40,743 nucleotides of DNA, from positions 1 through 40,743 of the forward strand of contig NZ_JACDXU010000006.1 in the NCBI RefSeq assembly GCF_020539485.1, in the 5' to 3' direction. Positions 8,290 through 17,412 of this stretch are shown one piece after another. Within the stretch, counting starts at the first letter, position 1; each line of letters starts with the position of its first letter. Both the position numbers and the translations under genes were made by a program. The notes under the pieces are model-generated. The model searched no databases, was not told the origin of the DNA, and saw only the letters and a program-made list of their open reading frames with translations. The DNA comes from Fulverythrobacter ferritrahens. GTDB lineage: Bacteria > Pseudomonadota > Alphaproteobacteria > Sphingomonadales > Sphingomonadaceae.

Positions 8290-9026
8290 CGATGCCTGAG
8301 GGGGATATCGTCCAGTTCGACAATGTCGGGCTGCGTTATGGCGCCGGCAAGGAAGTGCTGAGCGACATTTCCTTCACGCTTTATCCCGGCAGCTTCTATT
8401 TTCTCACCGGGGCAAGCGGCGCGGGCAAGACTTCGCTGCTGAAGCTGCTCTATCTCGCCCAGCGCCCCTCGCGCGGGGCGATCCGCATGTTCGGCACCGA
8501 TGTCATCACCCTGCCGCGCGCGCGCCTGCCCGCGTTCCGCCGCAGGCTGGGCGTGGTGTTTCAGGACTTCCGGCTGGTGCAGCACCTCTCCGCCTTCGAC
8601 AATGTCGCCCTGCCGCTGCGCGTTTCCGGCGTGCGGGAGAGCGAGATCATCCGGCCCGTATCGGAAATGCTCGAATGGGTCGGCCTGGCGGACCGCGCCG
8701 ATGCCCGCCCGGCCACGCTTTCGGGCGGGGAACAGCAGCGCGTGGCCATTGCCCGCGCAGTGATCGCCCGGCCCGACATGCTGGTGGCCGACGAACCGAC
8801 CGGCAACGTCGATCCGGAACTGGCGCTCAAGCTGCTGCGCCTGTTCGAGGCGCTCAACCGGCTGGGCACTACCGTGGTGGTGGCCACTCACGATCTGCAT
8901 CTGCTGAAGAATGTGCGCGAATCGCTGATCATGCGGCTCGACAAGGGCAGGCTCAGCGATCCCACAGGCGCGCTGCGTTATCCGCCCCGGCGGCCCTTCT
9001 CTCGCATGGAGGAGGAAAGGCAGTGA
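8286..9026 (+). CDS. ftsE: Cell division ATP-binding protein FtsE
   Basis: ATPase of the FtsEX complex, which at the division septum couples ATP hydrolysis to activation of peptidoglycan hydrolases. The 246 residues contain Walker [10 protein letters not shown]-loop VVFQDFRLV, signature [14 protein letters not shown], Walker [13 protein letters not shown] and switch THD. The start is ATG 8286; a second ATG two codons later (8292) is possible, and neither has a strong ribosome-binding site. Its TGA overlaps the GTG start of ftsX. The family is ABC, and the identity rests on length plus the ftsX partner. Confidence 0.95.
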   Translation: MTMPEGDIVQFDNVGLRYGAGKEVLSDISFTLYPGSFYFLTGASGAGKTSLLKLLYLAQRPSRGAIRMFGTDVITLPRARLPAFRRRLGVVFQDFRLVQHLSAFDNVALPLRVSGVRESEIIRPVSEMLEWVGLADRADARPATLSGGEQQRVAIARAVIARPDMLVADEPTGNVDPELALKLLRLFEALNRLGTTVVVATHDLHLLKNVRESLIMRLDKGRLSDPTGALRYPPRRPFSRMEEERQ

Positions 9027-9919
9027 GCTGGCTGCGGATGGAACGCAAGGCGCAGCTGGTGCCGCAGGCACGGCTGGCGGGGCCGATGCCTTGGGTAATT
9101 GCGATCATGGTGGCGCTGACCACCATCGCGGCGGCAGGCGGCCTGGCGCTCAACAATCTGGCGCAGGCGGCGCGGGCCGAGCTTTCGGGCGGGCTGACGG
9201 TGCAGATCGTGGAGGCCGAGCCTGCCGAGCGGGAAAGGCAGGCCGAACTGGCCCTGTCGCTGCTTGCCAATGTGACAGGGGTGGAAACGGCCCAGCGCGT
9301 GGCGGACAGCGAATTGCGCGAACTGGTGGAGCCCTGGCTGGGAGAGGATATCGGGACGGCGCAGGATGTGGTGCCCGTGCCCGCCCTGATCGACGTGCGC
9401 CTTTCCGGCCCGGTCACCCCCGAGAAACTGCGCGACATCCGCGCCCTGCTGAAGGCCCGCGTTCCGGCCGCGCAGGTGGATGCCCAGTCCAGCTGGCTGG
9501 CCCCGGTATTCTCGGCCATATCCTCGCTCAAATGGCTCGCGGCCGGGCTGGTGATATTGCTGGGCGCCACCAGCGCAGCGGCGGTGTGGCTGGCCGCCCG
9601 CAGCGCGCTGGGAACGAATCGCGCCACAATCGAGATCGTGCACCTGCTGGGCGGCAGCGACGGGCAGATCGCCCGGATCTTCCAGCGCTCCGTGGGGATC
9701 GATGCCCTGCTGGGCGGCGTGGCCGGCGCGCTGCTGGGCGCCGGGGCGGTGCTGCTGCTGGGGCGGCAATTCGCGGCTTTGGGCTCGGGCATGGTCGCCG
9801 GTGGAGGACTTGGCTGGGCCGACTGGCTGGCGATTGCGGGAATCCCCTTTGCCGGGGTATTGATCGCCATGTTCACCGCGCGGCTTACCGTGCTCGCGGC
9901 GCTCAGGAAGATGCTGTGA
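9023..9919 (+). CDS. ftsX: Cell division membrane protein FtsX
   Basis: Permease-like partner of FtsE, 298 residues, with a membrane segment at about residues 25-47, a periplasmic domain of about 120 residues, then three C-terminal segments in the FtsX arrangement; it is not a true transporter. The start is a GTG at 9023 that overlaps the ftsE stop (GTGA), with GGAGG about 8 bases upstream inside the end of ftsE. Longer upstream frames are shadows of ftsE. The divergent periplasmic domain is usual, since it binds lineage-specific amidase activators. Confidence 0.93.
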   Translation: MSWLRMERKAQLVPQARLAGPMPWVIAIMVALTTIAAAGGLALNNLAQAARAELSGGLTVQIVEAEPAERERQAELALSLLANVTGVETAQRVADSELRELVEPWLGEDIGTAQDVVPVPALIDVRLSGPVTPEKLRDIRALLKARVPAAQVDAQSSWLAPVFSAISSLKWLAAGLVILLGATSAAAVWLAARSALGTNRATIEIVHLLGGSDGQIARIFQRSVGIDALLGGVAGALLGAGAVLLLGRQFAALGSGMVAGGGLGWADWLAIAGIPFAGVLIAMFTARLTVLAALRKML

Positions 9920-9929
9920 GGATGGGGAC

Positions 9930-10460
9930 GTGATTCGCCGCGCGCTTGGCGCTTTCTTCGTGATCTGGGCCCTCGGGTTCTTCTGGTTCGCCGTGTTCCT
10001 TCCCGGACCGGCGGGGGAGGAGAAGACCGACGCCATTGTCGTGCCTACCGGGGGCGAGGGCCGGATACCGCGCGGGCTGGACCTGTTGCGGCGCGGAAAG
10101 GCGCAGCAATTGCTGGTCAGCGGCGTGGACGGCAATGTGAAGCCGCGCGAATTCGCCGCAGAATACAAGGTGGATGGCAAGCTGATGGAATGCTGCATCA
10201 CGCTGGGCTTCGCGGCGCTGGATACGCGGGGCAATGCTGCTGAAACGGCGACCTGGGTGGGCGAACGCAATGTTTCCTCCCTCCGCCTCGTCACCACGGA
10301 CTGGCACATGCGCCGCGCCGCGCTGGAGCTTTCATCCGAAATGCCCGGCGATGTGGAGATCGTGGAAGATGCGGTTCCTTCCCGGCCTTCGCTGCGCATC
10401 CTGTTCCTTGAATATCACAAGCTGATCGCGGCCTTCCTGGCGCGGCTCCTGCCCTGGTGA
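9930..10460 (+). CDS. DUF218/YdcF-family membrane-anchored protein
   Basis: A 176-residue protein with one N-terminal membrane anchor (about residues 5-25) and a DUF218 domain. Seen are DAIVVPTGGEGRIPRG near the start, LLVSGVD in the middle and LVTTDWHMRRAALEL near the end, matching the family's conserved blocks. Relatives (SanA, ElyC, YdcF) affect envelope integrity and lipid-carrier metabolism in E. coli; the precise reaction is not established. The start is GTG 9930 preceded by GGATGGGGAC, ten bases after ftsX stops. Its stop overlaps the next start (GTGA at 10457-10460). Placement between ftsEX and plsC fits an envelope role. Confidence 0.85.
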   Translation: MIRRALGAFFVIWALGFFWFAVFLPGPAGEEKTDAIVVPTGGEGRIPRGLDLLRRGKAQQLLVSGVDGNVKPREFAAEYKVDGKLMECCITLGFAALDTRGNAAETATWVGERNVSSLRLVTTDWHMRRAALELSSEMPGDVEIVEDAVPSRPSLRILFLEYHKLIAAFLARLLPW

Positions 10461-11149
10461 GCGCAATGGGCAACGTGGTGCGCAGCCTTGCCTTCTATGC
10501 CGTGTTCTATGGCGTCACGGTGCTGTTCCTGCTGGCGGCCATGGCGGCTCTGCCGCTGGGCCCGGAACGCTTCCGCAAGGTGCCCGACGCGTGGAGCGCG
10601 TTCCACCGCTGGTGCGTGGAGCATATCCTGTGCATCCGCGTGGTGGAGGAAGGGCAGCGGCCCGAAGGCCCGGCCTTCTATGCCTTCAAGCACGAGAGCT
10701 TTTTCGAGGCGATCGACATTGCCCGCTCGCTGCATCGCCCCGCCCCCTTCGCCAAGGAAGAGCTGTTCCGCATTCCGCTGTGGGGCAAGGCCGCGCGCGC
10801 CTATGGCGCGGTGCCGGTGGCCCGCGAGCAGGGGGCAAAGGCGCTGCGTTTCATGCTCAGCGAGGCGAAGGCCCTTGCTGCAACCGGCCGCCCGCTGGCG
10901 ATCTTCCCTGAAGGCACCCGCGTTCCCCATGGCAAACCTGCCCCCCTGCGCGCGGGCTTCGCCGGGCTTTACAAGGTGCTCGGCCTGCCGGTGGTGCCGG
11001 TGGCCGTGAACAGCGGGCCGCTCTACCACCGCCTGTGGAAGCGCAAGGGCACCATCGTCCTGCGCTTCGGCGAAGCCATCCCGCCCGATCTTCCCCGCAA
11101 GGAACTGGAAGAACGCGTGGGCGCAGCGATCAACGCGCTCAATCCGTGA
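10457..11149 (+). CDS. plsC: 1-acyl-sn-glycerol-3-phosphate acyltransferase family protein
   Basis: Membrane-associated acyltransferase of the PlsC family, expected to acylate lysophosphatidic acid to phosphatidic acid. The 230 residues have a hydrophobic N-terminus (about 10-32), the catalytic block KHESFFEAID near residue 75, EELFRIPLWG, and the substrate-binding block FPEGTR near 153. The acidic residue five after the catalytic His is Glu rather than the textbook Asp (HxxxxE); I recall KHQSxxET variants in alphaproteobacteria, so this is probably functional. The start is GTG 10457 by overlap with the preceding stop; ATG 10466 is an alternative. It overlaps the next gene. Confidence 0.88.
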   Translation: MSAMGNVVRSLAFYAVFYGVTVLFLLAAMAALPLGPERFRKVPDAWSAFHRWCVEHILCIRVVEEGQRPEGPAFYAFKHESFFEAIDIARSLHRPAPFAKEELFRIPLWGKAARAYGAVPVAREQGAKALRFMLSEAKALAATGRPLAIFPEGTRVPHGKPAPLRAGFAGLYKVLGLPVVPVAVNSGPLYHRLWKRKGTIVLRFGEAIPPDLPRKELEERVGAAINALNP

Positions 11150-12402
11150 AGCCGCAGGAAGACGATCCTTCGTTGCTGGAAGTGCTGGGGCCGGGGCTGG
11201 TCACCGGCGCGGCCGATGACGATCCCAGCGGCATCGGCACTTACAGCCAGGTCGGCGCGCAATTCGGCTATGGCATGGCCTGGACGATGTTCTTCGGCTT
11301 CCCGCTGCTCGCCGCGATCCAGGCGATCTGCGCGCGGATCGGCGCCACGACCGGGCGGGGTATCGCCCAGAATCTGCGCCACAATTATCCTTTGCCGCTG
11401 TTGCAGGGCGCCGTGCTGCTGTTGCTGCTGGCCAATGTGATCAATCTGGGGGCGGATCTGGGGGCGATGGGCGCCGCGCTGGCGCTGATCGTGCCCGGGC
11501 CGGTGCTGGCCTATACTGCGGCCTTCGGCGTGCTGAGCGTGCTGCTGGAAGTGCTGCTGAGCTACGATCGCTACGCCCGCATACTCAAATGGACCACGCT
11601 CTCGCTCTTCGCCTATGTCGGCGTGGTCTTCGTGGTCGATGTCCCGCTGGACCAGGCGATACGCGGCATGCTGATTCCGCAATTCCAGTTCGACAAGGTC
11701 CATGCGATGGCCCTCGTCGCAGTATTGGGCACCACTATCAGCCCCTATCTGTTCTTCTGGCAGGCCGGGCAGGAAGTGGAGGAACAGCGCCGCCGCCACA
11801 TCAAGCCGCTGCATGTCGCGCCCAGCCAGGCGGGGCGGGAGCTTCGCCGCCTGAGCACCGATACGCTGATCGGCATGGGCTTTTCACAGGTCGTGGCGCT
11901 GTTCATCATCATCGCCACAGCGGCCACCCTGCATGCCAATGGCGTGCACGATATCGAAAGCGCGGCGCAGGCGGCAGAGGCATTGCGGCCTATCGCGGGC
12001 GAGCTGACCTTCGCCCTGTTCGCCATCGGCATCATCGGCACGGGCCTGCTTGCAGTGCCGATCCTTGCCGGCAGCGCCGCCTATGCGCTGAGCGAGGCCT
12101 TCGGCTGGGTGGAAGGGCTGGACCGCAAGCCGCGCGAGGCCAAGGCATTCTATGCCACCATCGCCACGGCGACACTGGGCGGCGTGGCGCTGAACCTGCT
12201 GTCGATCGATCCGATGCGCGCGCTTTATCTGGCGGCGGTCGTGAACGGATTGCTCGCCCCGCCGCTGATGGCGGTAACGATGCTGATCGCCTGCAATCGC
12301 AAGGTGATGGGGCCATTGGCCGTGCGCGGCTGGCTGGCCGTGGCCGGGTGGATTTCCACGGCCGCCATGACACTGGTGGCGGGCGTGTTCCTGTTCACCT
12401 GA
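11146..12402 (+). CDS. Nramp-related divalent metal transporter with altered metal-site motifs
   Basis: A 418-residue polytopic inner-membrane protein of the Nramp superfamily with about eleven hydrophobic segments. The first segment carries GPGLVTGAADDDPSGIGTYS where classical Nramps have DPGN. The sixth has GTTISPYLFFWQAGQEVEE where classical Nramps have a MPH-type motif with the metal-binding methionine. Loss of the Asn and Met ligands is reported for Nramp-related magnesium transporters (NRMT), so Mg2+ or another hard cation is a plausible substrate (inference). The start GTG 11146 overlaps the plsC stop (GTGA); the longer frame inside plsC is a shadow. It is the last gene of the ftsEX operon and converges on tyrA. 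Confidence 0.87.
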   Translation: MKPQEDDPSLLEVLGPGLVTGAADDDPSGIGTYSQVGAQFGYGMAWTMFFGFPLLAAIQAICARIGATTGRGIAQNLRHNYPLPLLQGAVLLLLLANVINLGADLGAMGAALALIVPGPVLAYTAAFGVLSVLLEVLLSYDRYARILKWTTLSLFAYVGVVFVVDVPLDQAIRGMLIPQFQFDKVHAMALVAVLGTTISPYLFFWQAGQEVEEQRRRHIKPLHVAPSQAGRELRRLSTDTLIGMGFSQVVALFIIIATAATLHANGVHDIESAAQAAEALRPIAGELTFALFAIGIIGTGLLAVPILAGSAAYALSEAFGWVEGLDRKPREAKAFYATIATATLGGVALNLLSIDPMRALYLAAVVNGLLAPPLMAVTMLIACNRKVMGPLAVRGWLAVAGWISTAAMTLVAGVFLFT

Positions 12403-12418
12403 GAGAGGCCTTCCTGCC

Positions 12419-13345
12419 TTAACTCTTGTGGTCCGTGCGCCCGAAATCGGGCCGCGCATCGTCCTGCCCCAAGGCAACGATGGAGCGGCGAATGGCGCGA
12501 GTGCGGGTGAACAGCTCGAACAGGGCATCGCCGTCGCCCTCGCGGATGGCCTTCTCCATGATCGAAAGGTCACCCGTGAAGCGCCGCAGCATCACCAGCA
12601 CCGCGTCGCGATTGTTCAGGAACACGTCGCGCCACATGGTCGGGTCCGAAGCGGCGATACGGGTAAAGTCGCGAAAGCCGCCGGCCGAATATTTGATCAC
12701 TTCGCTGCGCGTAACGTCTTCCAGATCGGAAGCCGTGCCCACGATCGTATAGGCGATCAGATGCGGAATATGGCTCGTCACCGCCAGCACCAGATCGTGG
12801 TGCTGCGGGTCCATGGTTTCCACCATGGCGCCCAGTGCTTCCCAGAAGGAAAACAGCCGCGCCACCGATACGGCGTCCGCCCCCTCGGGCGGGGTGATGA
12901 TGCACCAGCGCTGCTGGAACAAGGTGGCAAAGCCGGCATCCGGGCCGCTCTGCTCCGTACCCGCAACCGGATGGGCGGGAACCACCGGATTGGCCGGAAA
13001 GATCTCGCCCAAGGCCATGGCAATAGTCTGCTTGGAAGAGCCGACATCGCTGATCACCGCGCCTTGCGGAATGAACGGCGCCAGATCGCGCGCGACATCG
13101 GCAATCGCGCCCACCGGCACGCAGAAGATCACCAGATCTGCATCGCGCACGGCCTCCTCAGCCGTGTCGCACACCACATCGGCCAGCCCGCGTTCCCGCG
13201 CGCGTTCGCGCACTGCCGGGTCCGCGTCAAAGCCAGTAGTATGCGTGCCGGGAATATGCTCGCCCACGGCAAGGCCGATGGAGCCGCCGATCAGCCCCAG
13301 CCCGATGATCGCGACCGTGCCGAAAGGGGCAGGTGCCGGGCTCAT
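12419..13345 (-). CDS. tyrA: Prephenate/arogenate dehydrogenase (tyrosine biosynthesis)
   Basis: NAD(P)-dependent oxidative decarboxylation of prephenate or arogenate, giving hydroxyphenylpyruvate or tyrosine. The 308 residues start with a Rossmann motif ([13 protein letters not shown], residues 12-24) and continue with FCVPVGAI, the block [13 protein letters not shown], and [18 protein letters not shown] with the family's conserved SHxPH histidines, ending in a helical dimerisation domain. No ACT or chorismate mutase domain is present, so it is a monofunctional TyrA/TyrC type. Specificity cannot be read from sequence. Its ATG overlaps the stop of the aminotransferase gene (ATGA at 13342-13345), so the two act together. 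Confidence 0.93.
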   Translation of the reverse strand: MSPAPAPFGTVAIIGLGLIGGSIGLAVGEHIPGTHTTGFDADPAVRERARERGLADVVCDTAEEAVRDADLVIFCVPVGAIADVARDLAPFIPQGAVISDVGSSKQTIAMALGEIFPANPVVPAHPVAGTEQSGPDAGFATLFQQRWCIITPPEGADAVSVARLFSFWEALGAMVETMDPQHHDLVLAVTSHIPHLIAYTIVGTASDLEDVTRSEVIKYSAGGFRDFTRIAASDPTMWRDVFLNNRDAVLVMLRRFTGDLSIMEKAIREGDGDALFELFTRTRAIRRSIVALGQDDARPDFGRTDHKS

Positions 13346-14472
13346 CGCGCGGCTTCCGCCAGTTCGCGCAGGATGGCGGCGATCTCGGTCATCTGCTCGG
13401 TCGTGCCGATAGTGATGCGCAGGCCCTGCGGCAGGCCCTGCCCCGGCAGCCAGCGCGTGGCATAGCCGCGCTCGGCCAGCCCATCATGCGCCATCTGGGC
13501 AGTCAGCTTGCCTTCGAACAGGGTCAGCACGAAGTTCGCCTTGCTCGGCAGGGGACGCAGCCCGTGATTGCCGAGGGATTCCAGCACGGACACGAAGCGA
13601 GCGCGCTCGGCCAGATTGTGCTGGCGCGAATGTTCGACAAAGTCCTGATCCGCCAGCCCGGCGATGGCCGCCGCCTGAGCCACACCGGAAAGGTTGAATG
13701 GCCCGCGAATGCGGTTGAGCATGGAAACGATCTCGGCAGAGCCCGTGCCCCATCCGATCCGGTCCCCGGCAAGGCCGTAGATCTTGGAGAAGGTGCGCGT
13801 GACCAGCACGTTGGGGGCCGAAGCCGCCAGCGCCAGCCCGCCGTCGTCATCTTCCGGCGTCAGATATTCGGCATAGGCCTGATCAATCACGAACAGCACA
13901 TCGGCCGGAAGCGCGGCATGCAGCCGGGCAATCTCGCCCTTGGGCAGATAACTGCCGGTGGGATTATTGGGATTGGCGAGGAAGACCACGCGGGTCTTCT
14001 CGTTCACCAGCGCCAGCAGCGCATCGACATCGGTGCCGTAATCGAGATCGGGCGCCACCACCGGGGTCGCGCCGCAACGGCGCGCGGCAATATCGTAGAC
14101 CGAAAAGCCGTAGCGCACATAGAGCACTTCGTCCCCCACCCCGGCATAGGCCTGGGCGGCAAGGTGCAGCAGTTCGTCCGATCCGGTGCCGCAGACGATA
14201 CGTTCGGCCGGAATGCCGTTCAGGGCACCCAGCGCCTCACGCAAGGCAACCGAGTCCGGATCGGGATAACGGTCCGGCAAGGGGGCATGCCTGCGCGCCT
14301 CCAGAGCCGCCGGACTGGTGCCCAGCGGGTTCTCGTTGGCTGACAGCTTGATCAGTTCACGCCCATCCGCGCTGCGCGACTTGCCCGGCACATAGGCATG
14401 GATCGCGGCGATCCACGGCTTGGGCATGGGGGCTTTTGCGGGCTGCGCTGGGCTGATCTTCTGTTCGGACAT
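13342..14472 (-). CDS. hisC: HisC-type PLP-dependent aminotransferase (histidinol-phosphate/aromatic)
   Basis: Fold-type I aminotransferase of 376 residues. Seen are [11 protein letters not shown] (substrate loop), [23 protein letters not shown] (PLP-binding block), DQAYAEYL and the Schiff-base lysine in [15 protein letters not shown]. HisC converts imidazole-acetol phosphate to histidinol phosphate. The coupling to tyrA suggests it may serve, also or instead, as the aromatic aminotransferase for prephenate or phenylpyruvates. The start at 14472 (MSEQKISP) is the conservative choice; ATGs at 14487 and 14493 are in frame, and no start has a good ribosome-binding site. It is divergent from metX across 72 bases; the apparent 748-codon extension is antisense to metX. 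Confidence 0.92.
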   Translation of the reverse strand: MSEQKISPAQPAKAPMPKPWIAAIHAYVPGKSRSADGRELIKLSANENPLGTSPAALEARRHAPLPDRYPDPDSVALREALGALNGIPAERIVCGTGSDELLHLAAQAYAGVGDEVLYVRYGFSVYDIAARRCGATPVVAPDLDYGTDVDALLALVNEKTRVVFLANPNNPTGSYLPKGEIARLHAALPADVLFVIDQAYAEYLTPEDDDGGLALAASAPNVLVTRTFSKIYGLAGDRIGWGTGSAEIVSMLNRIRGPFNLSGVAQAAAIAGLADQDFVEHSRQHNLAERARFVSVLESLGNHGLRPLPSKANFVLTLFEGKLTAQMAHDGLAERGYATRWLPGQGLPQGLRITIGTTEQMTEIAAILRELAEAAR

Positions 14473-14544
14473 AACCCGCGGGCGCATAGCCATGTTCGCG
14501 CGCAATTGACAGCCCGCTTGGCGTCCCCCAAGTCGCTTGGCGCA
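14473..14544. promoter_or_regulatory. Divergent hisC/metX intergenic region
   Basis: Seventy-two bases serve both hisC (minus) and metX (plus). TTGACA at 14506-14511 resembles a -35 box toward metX, but no good -10 follows at proper spacing. CGCTTGGCG occurs twice (about 14516 and 14535). I could not see a SAM-II-type or other riboswitch core, and the space is short for one. Confidence 0.35.
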
Positions 14545-15648
14545 ATGGCGACCATTCTTACCTCCACGAGTGCCAAGCTGACCCTGCCTCACGCCCTGCC
14601 GCTGGATAGCGGGCAGGCGCTGGAAGGGGTGGAGATCGCCTATGAAACCTATGGCAATCTGTCGGCGGACAAGGACAATGCGATCCTGATCTGCCACGCG
14701 CTGACGGGCGACCAATATGTCGCCAATCCCCACCCAATCACCGGCAAGCCAGGCTGGTGGTCGCGCACGGTGGGGCCGGGCAAGCCGATCGATACGGACC
14801 GGTTCCACGTGATCTGCGCCAATGTGATCGGCAGCTGCATGGGCTCCACCGGCCCGGCCAGCCTCGCGCCCGATGGCCAGCCCTTCGGCATGCGCTTTCC
14901 CGTCATCACCATTCGCGACATGGTGCGCGCGCAGGTCGCGCTGCTCGATGCGCTGGGGATCGAATGCCTCCATGCCGTGGTCGGCGGATCGATGGGCGGG
15001 ATGCAGGCGCTCAGCTTCGCGGCCAATTTCGGCGAGCGGACGCAGCGCGTGCTGGCCATCGCCACTACCGCGCGCCATTCGGCCCAGAACATCGCCTTCC
15101 ACGAGGTTGGGCGCCAGGCGATCATGGCCGATCCCAACTGGCAGGGCGGGGCCTATTACGCCACGGGCCGCGCGCCCGATGCTGGCCTCGCCGTGGCGCG
15201 GATGGCGGCGCATATCACCTATCTTTCCGAAGCGGGGCTGACCGACAAGTTCGGCCGCCGCCTGCAGGACCGGGATTCCAAGAGCTTCGGCTTCGATGCG
15301 GATTTCCAGGTGGAAAGCTATCTGCGCTATCAGGGGATCAGCTTCACCAACCGGTTCGATTCCAATTCCTATCTCTATATCACCCGCGCGATGGATTATT
15401 TCGATCTGGCGGAAGAGCATGGCGGCAGGCTGGCCGATGCCTTTGCCCGAACCAGTGCCCGCTTCTGCCTGATCAGCTTCGATACGGACTGGCTCTATCC
15501 TACTGCCGAATCGCGCAACATTGTCCATGCGCTCAATGCCGTGGCCGCGCCGGTCAGCTTCGTAGAGCTTTCCGCGCCTTATGGGCATGACAGCTTCCTG
15601 CTGGACGTTCCCGCGCAGGACCGCGTGATCAAGGGCTTCCTCGAATGA
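14545..15648 (+). CDS. metX: Homoserine O-acetyltransferase/O-succinyltransferase MetX
   Basis: First committed step of methionine synthesis: acylation of homoserine. This is an alpha/beta-hydrolase-fold enzyme of 367 residues with the nucleophile Ser149 in [10 protein letters not shown], the acid in FDTDWLYP (Asp315) and the catalytic His348 in [18 protein letters not shown] is the conserved oxyanion-side loop. MetX homologs differ in acetyl- versus succinyl-CoA use, which I cannot settle by eye. The start at 14545 gives the family length; the upstream extension lies in the hisC region. It overlaps metW by four bases, the usual metXW operon. Confidence 0.95.
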   Translation: MATILTSTSAKLTLPHALPLDSGQALEGVEIAYETYGNLSADKDNAILICHALTGDQYVANPHPITGKPGWWSRTVGPGKPIDTDRFHVICANVIGSCMGSTGPASLAPDGQPFGMRFPVITIRDMVRAQVALLDALGIECLHAVVGGSMGGMQALSFAANFGERTQRVLAIATTARHSAQNIAFHEVGRQAIMADPNWQGGAYYATGRAPDAGLAVARMAAHITYLSEAGLTDKFGRRLQDRDSKSFGFDADFQVESYLRYQGISFTNRFDSNSYLYITRAMDYFDLAEEHGGRLADAFARTSARFCLISFDTDWLYPTAESRNIVHALNAVAAPVSFVELSAPYGHDSFLLDVPAQDRVIKGFLE

Positions 15649-16235
15649 GTACCCTGCGTCCCGACCTCGAAGTGATCGCCCGCCACATTCCCGCCGGAGC
15701 GCGGGTGCTGGATGTCGGTTGCGGCGATGGATCGCTGATGGCCGCCCTGCGTGACGGACGCGGCGTGGATGCGCGCGGGCTGGAACTGAGCCCGGAAAAG
15801 GTCGAGCTATGCGTCAGCAAGGGCCTGTCGGTGATTCAGGGCGATGCCAATCGCGACCTTGCCGAATATCCCGATGGCGCATTCGATTACGCGATCCTCA
15901 GCCAGACGTTGCAGACGGCCGAGCGGCCGGATCTGATGCTGGAGCATTTGCTGCGCGTCGGGCGGCAGGCTTTCGTCAGCTTCCCCAACTTCGCCTATTG
16001 GCGGATGCGCCTTTCGCTGCTGGTGAAGGGGCGCATGCCGGTGACGCCGCATCTGCCGGTCAGCTGGTATGAGACGGAGAATATCCACCATCTCACCATC
16101 GCGGATTTCCGCGCGCTGCTGGCGGAAAAGGGCGTGAAGACCGAAGGCTGCTGGTTCTTCGCGCATGATCGGGAAATCGGCTCCACCGGGGCGAACTGGT
16201 GGGCGGAACATGCGGTGTTCCAGCTGAGCCGCTAG
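15645..16235 (+). CDS. metW: Methionine biosynthesis protein MetW
   Basis: A methyltransferase-fold protein of 196 residues paired with MetX. Motif I is [16 protein letters not shown] (about residues 20-35), followed by [22 protein letters not shown] and [22 protein letters not shown], all characteristic of MetW. It is reported to be needed for, or to stimulate, MetX homoserine acyltransferase activity in several proteobacteria. The ATGA overlap with metX means coupled translation. It converges on fdhD with 49 bases between the stops. Confidence 0.94.
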   Translation: MSTLRPDLEVIARHIPAGARVLDVGCGDGSLMAALRDGRGVDARGLELSPEKVELCVSKGLSVIQGDANRDLAEYPDGAFDYAILSQTLQTAERPDLMLEHLLRVGRQAFVSFPNFAYWRMRLSLLVKGRMPVTPHLPVSWYETENIHHLTIADFRALLAEKGVKTEGCWFFAHDREIGSTGANWWAEHAVFQLSR

Positions 16236-16284
16236 GCGCGCCGGGCCTCCGTTCAGGCTGAGCAGGCTTTCCGGAAAACCGGCT

Positions 16285-17046
16285 TCAGTTGACCAACAGC
16301 ACCGAATCGTCCCGCGCCAGGCACCACAGGCTCAGCCTCGCCGCCCTTGCGCGGTCCACGGCCATGCCGGTGGGCAGGGAGATGGTGACAAGGCGGGTCG
16401 CCCCGGCGCGGACAGCCTTCTCCACGATTTCGTAGGAACAGCGCGCGGTAGAAAGGATGAAGCCTTCCGCCGGGCTTTGCCCCGCCTTGGCCAGCGCGCC
16501 GATCAGCTTGTCCATCGCATTATGCCGCCCGACATCCTCGCGCGCGTGGAGGATCGTGCCATCCTCTGTAACGAAGGCAGCGGCATGGGCCGCACCGGTC
16601 GCCCGGCCGAGCCTCTGGTAATCTCGCAAATCGCCCAGCGCACGAAAGATCGCCTGCGGATCGAGCGCGGCGTGCTGCGGCACTTCAGGCAGAGGCTTTG
16701 CCACGGCATCGAGATTTTCGATCCCGCATAGCCCGCAGGAGCTTTCCGCAACCCGCGCGCGGACGCGTTCGGTGAGTTGTTCGATACCAAGGCCGGTGAG
16801 GCTGGCGCGGACGATCCAGCCCTTCTCCACCTCCACCACATCGATGTCGGACAGGTCGGAAGGCTTCCTGGCCAGCCCTTCGGTCAGCGCGAAGCCGAGC
16901 GCGAAATCCTCAAGGTCCATGGGGCTGGCCATCATCACGGCATAGGCAAGGCCGTTGAATTCCAGCGCCACCGGCACTTCGGGCACCCATTGGCGCGCCA
17001 CATCGCGGCGTTCGCCGGACCGACTGATTTCGACAGGGGAGGTCAT
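16285..17046 (-). CDS. fdhD: Formate dehydrogenase accessory sulfurtransferase FdhD
   Basis: FdhD passes sulfur from a cysteine desulfurase to the bis-MGD molybdenum cofactor of formate dehydrogenase, a step needed for activity. The 253 residues include the catalytic CxxC motif SSCGLCGIENLDA (near residue 103), DFALGFALTEG, HAREDVGRHNAMDKLIG and LSTARCSYEIVEKA, all conserved in FdhD. It lies in the same direction as fdsD but is separated by about 140 bases containing a dispersed inverted repeat, so it may be read through from the formate dehydrogenase operon or have its own promoter. FdhD is called FdsC in fds operons. Confidence 0.95.
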   Translation of the reverse strand: MTSPVEISRSGERRDVARQWVPEVPVALEFNGLAYAVMMASPMDLEDFALGFALTEGLARKPSDLSDIDVVEVEKGWIVRASLTGLGIEQLTERVRARVAESSCGLCGIENLDAVAKPLPEVPQHAALDPQAIFRALGDLRDYQRLGRATGAAHAAAFVTEDGTILHAREDVGRHNAMDKLIGALAKAGQSPAEGFILSTARCSYEIVEKAVRAGATRLVTISLPTGMAVDRARAARLSLWCLARDDSVLLVN

Positions 17047-17060
17047 GCAGGCTTCTTAGC

Positions 17061-17169
17061 CGTCATTGCGGGCAAAGCGGAAGCGGAAGCTGGCCAAAGG
17101 CCAACCAATCCAGAGTGTAAGGGATTGGGCCCCGGATTGCCGCGGGAACTTTGGTCCCTCGCAATGACG
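17061..17169. repeat. Dispersed inverted-repeat element between fdhD and fdsD
   Basis: CGTCATTGCG (17061-17070) and CGCAATGACG (17160-17169) are perfect 10-base inverted ends. The interior has AACCAATCCAG and CCGGATTGCCGCGGGAAC. I recall similar palindromic intergenic elements, with CGTCATTGCG ends, scattered through sphingomonad genomes. It separates fdhD from the rest of the operon and could form a transcript hairpin affecting relative expression. Confidence 0.75.
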
Positions 17170-17184
17170 ACAGGTAGCTTAGCG

Positions 17185-17412
17185 TCAGGCCGCGCTCTGC
17201 TGAGCGTCGGCCTTGAGCTTCTCGATCGCCTCACGCGCGATGGGGGTGAGCACGGAAAGGTCGTCCGCGAAAATCCCCGCCTTCATGCGCGGATCCCAGA
17301 ACTTCCAGATATGCTCGGCAGTGGCCGCCACCGCTTCCTCATGCCCACGGGCCTGAAGATTGGTGGCGATCTGGTCCGCCATGCGGCGGAGCTTTTCCTG
17401 GGTGCTGCTCAT
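17185..17412 (-). CDS. fdsD: Formate dehydrogenase delta subunit FdsD
   Basis: A small 75-residue protein encoded after the catalytic subunit of NAD-dependent molybdenum formate dehydrogenases. It is associated with assembly or stabilisation of the FdsABG complex. The sequence EKLRRMADQIATNL and AAEHIWKFWDPRMK matches the family's two conserved blocks. Its ATG overlaps the fdsA stop (ATGA at 17409-17412). Confidence 0.9.
   Translation of the reverse strand: MSSTQEKLRRMADQIATNLQARGHEEAVAATAEHIWKFWDPRMKAGIFADDLSVLTPIAREAIEKLKADAQQSAA

Noticed and set aside
10457-11149. Inactive PlsC because the HxxxxD motif reads HxxxxE
   Set aside because: Alphaproteobacterial family members with His-x4-Glu are common as I recall, and FPEGTR is intact.
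14473-14544. SAM riboswitch before metX
   Set aside because: The space is only 72 bases and I could not find a recognisable SAM-II core or pseudoknot-forming loops.
13342-15588. 748-codon frame suggesting a fused HisC protein
   Set aside because: Only the last 376 codons encode the aminotransferase. The N-terminal half is antisense to metX and has no domain features.
16236-16284. Bidirectional terminator between metW and fdhD
   Set aside because: Only a 4-bp CCGG-AAAA-CCGG stem was visible, without a T run, too weak to call.
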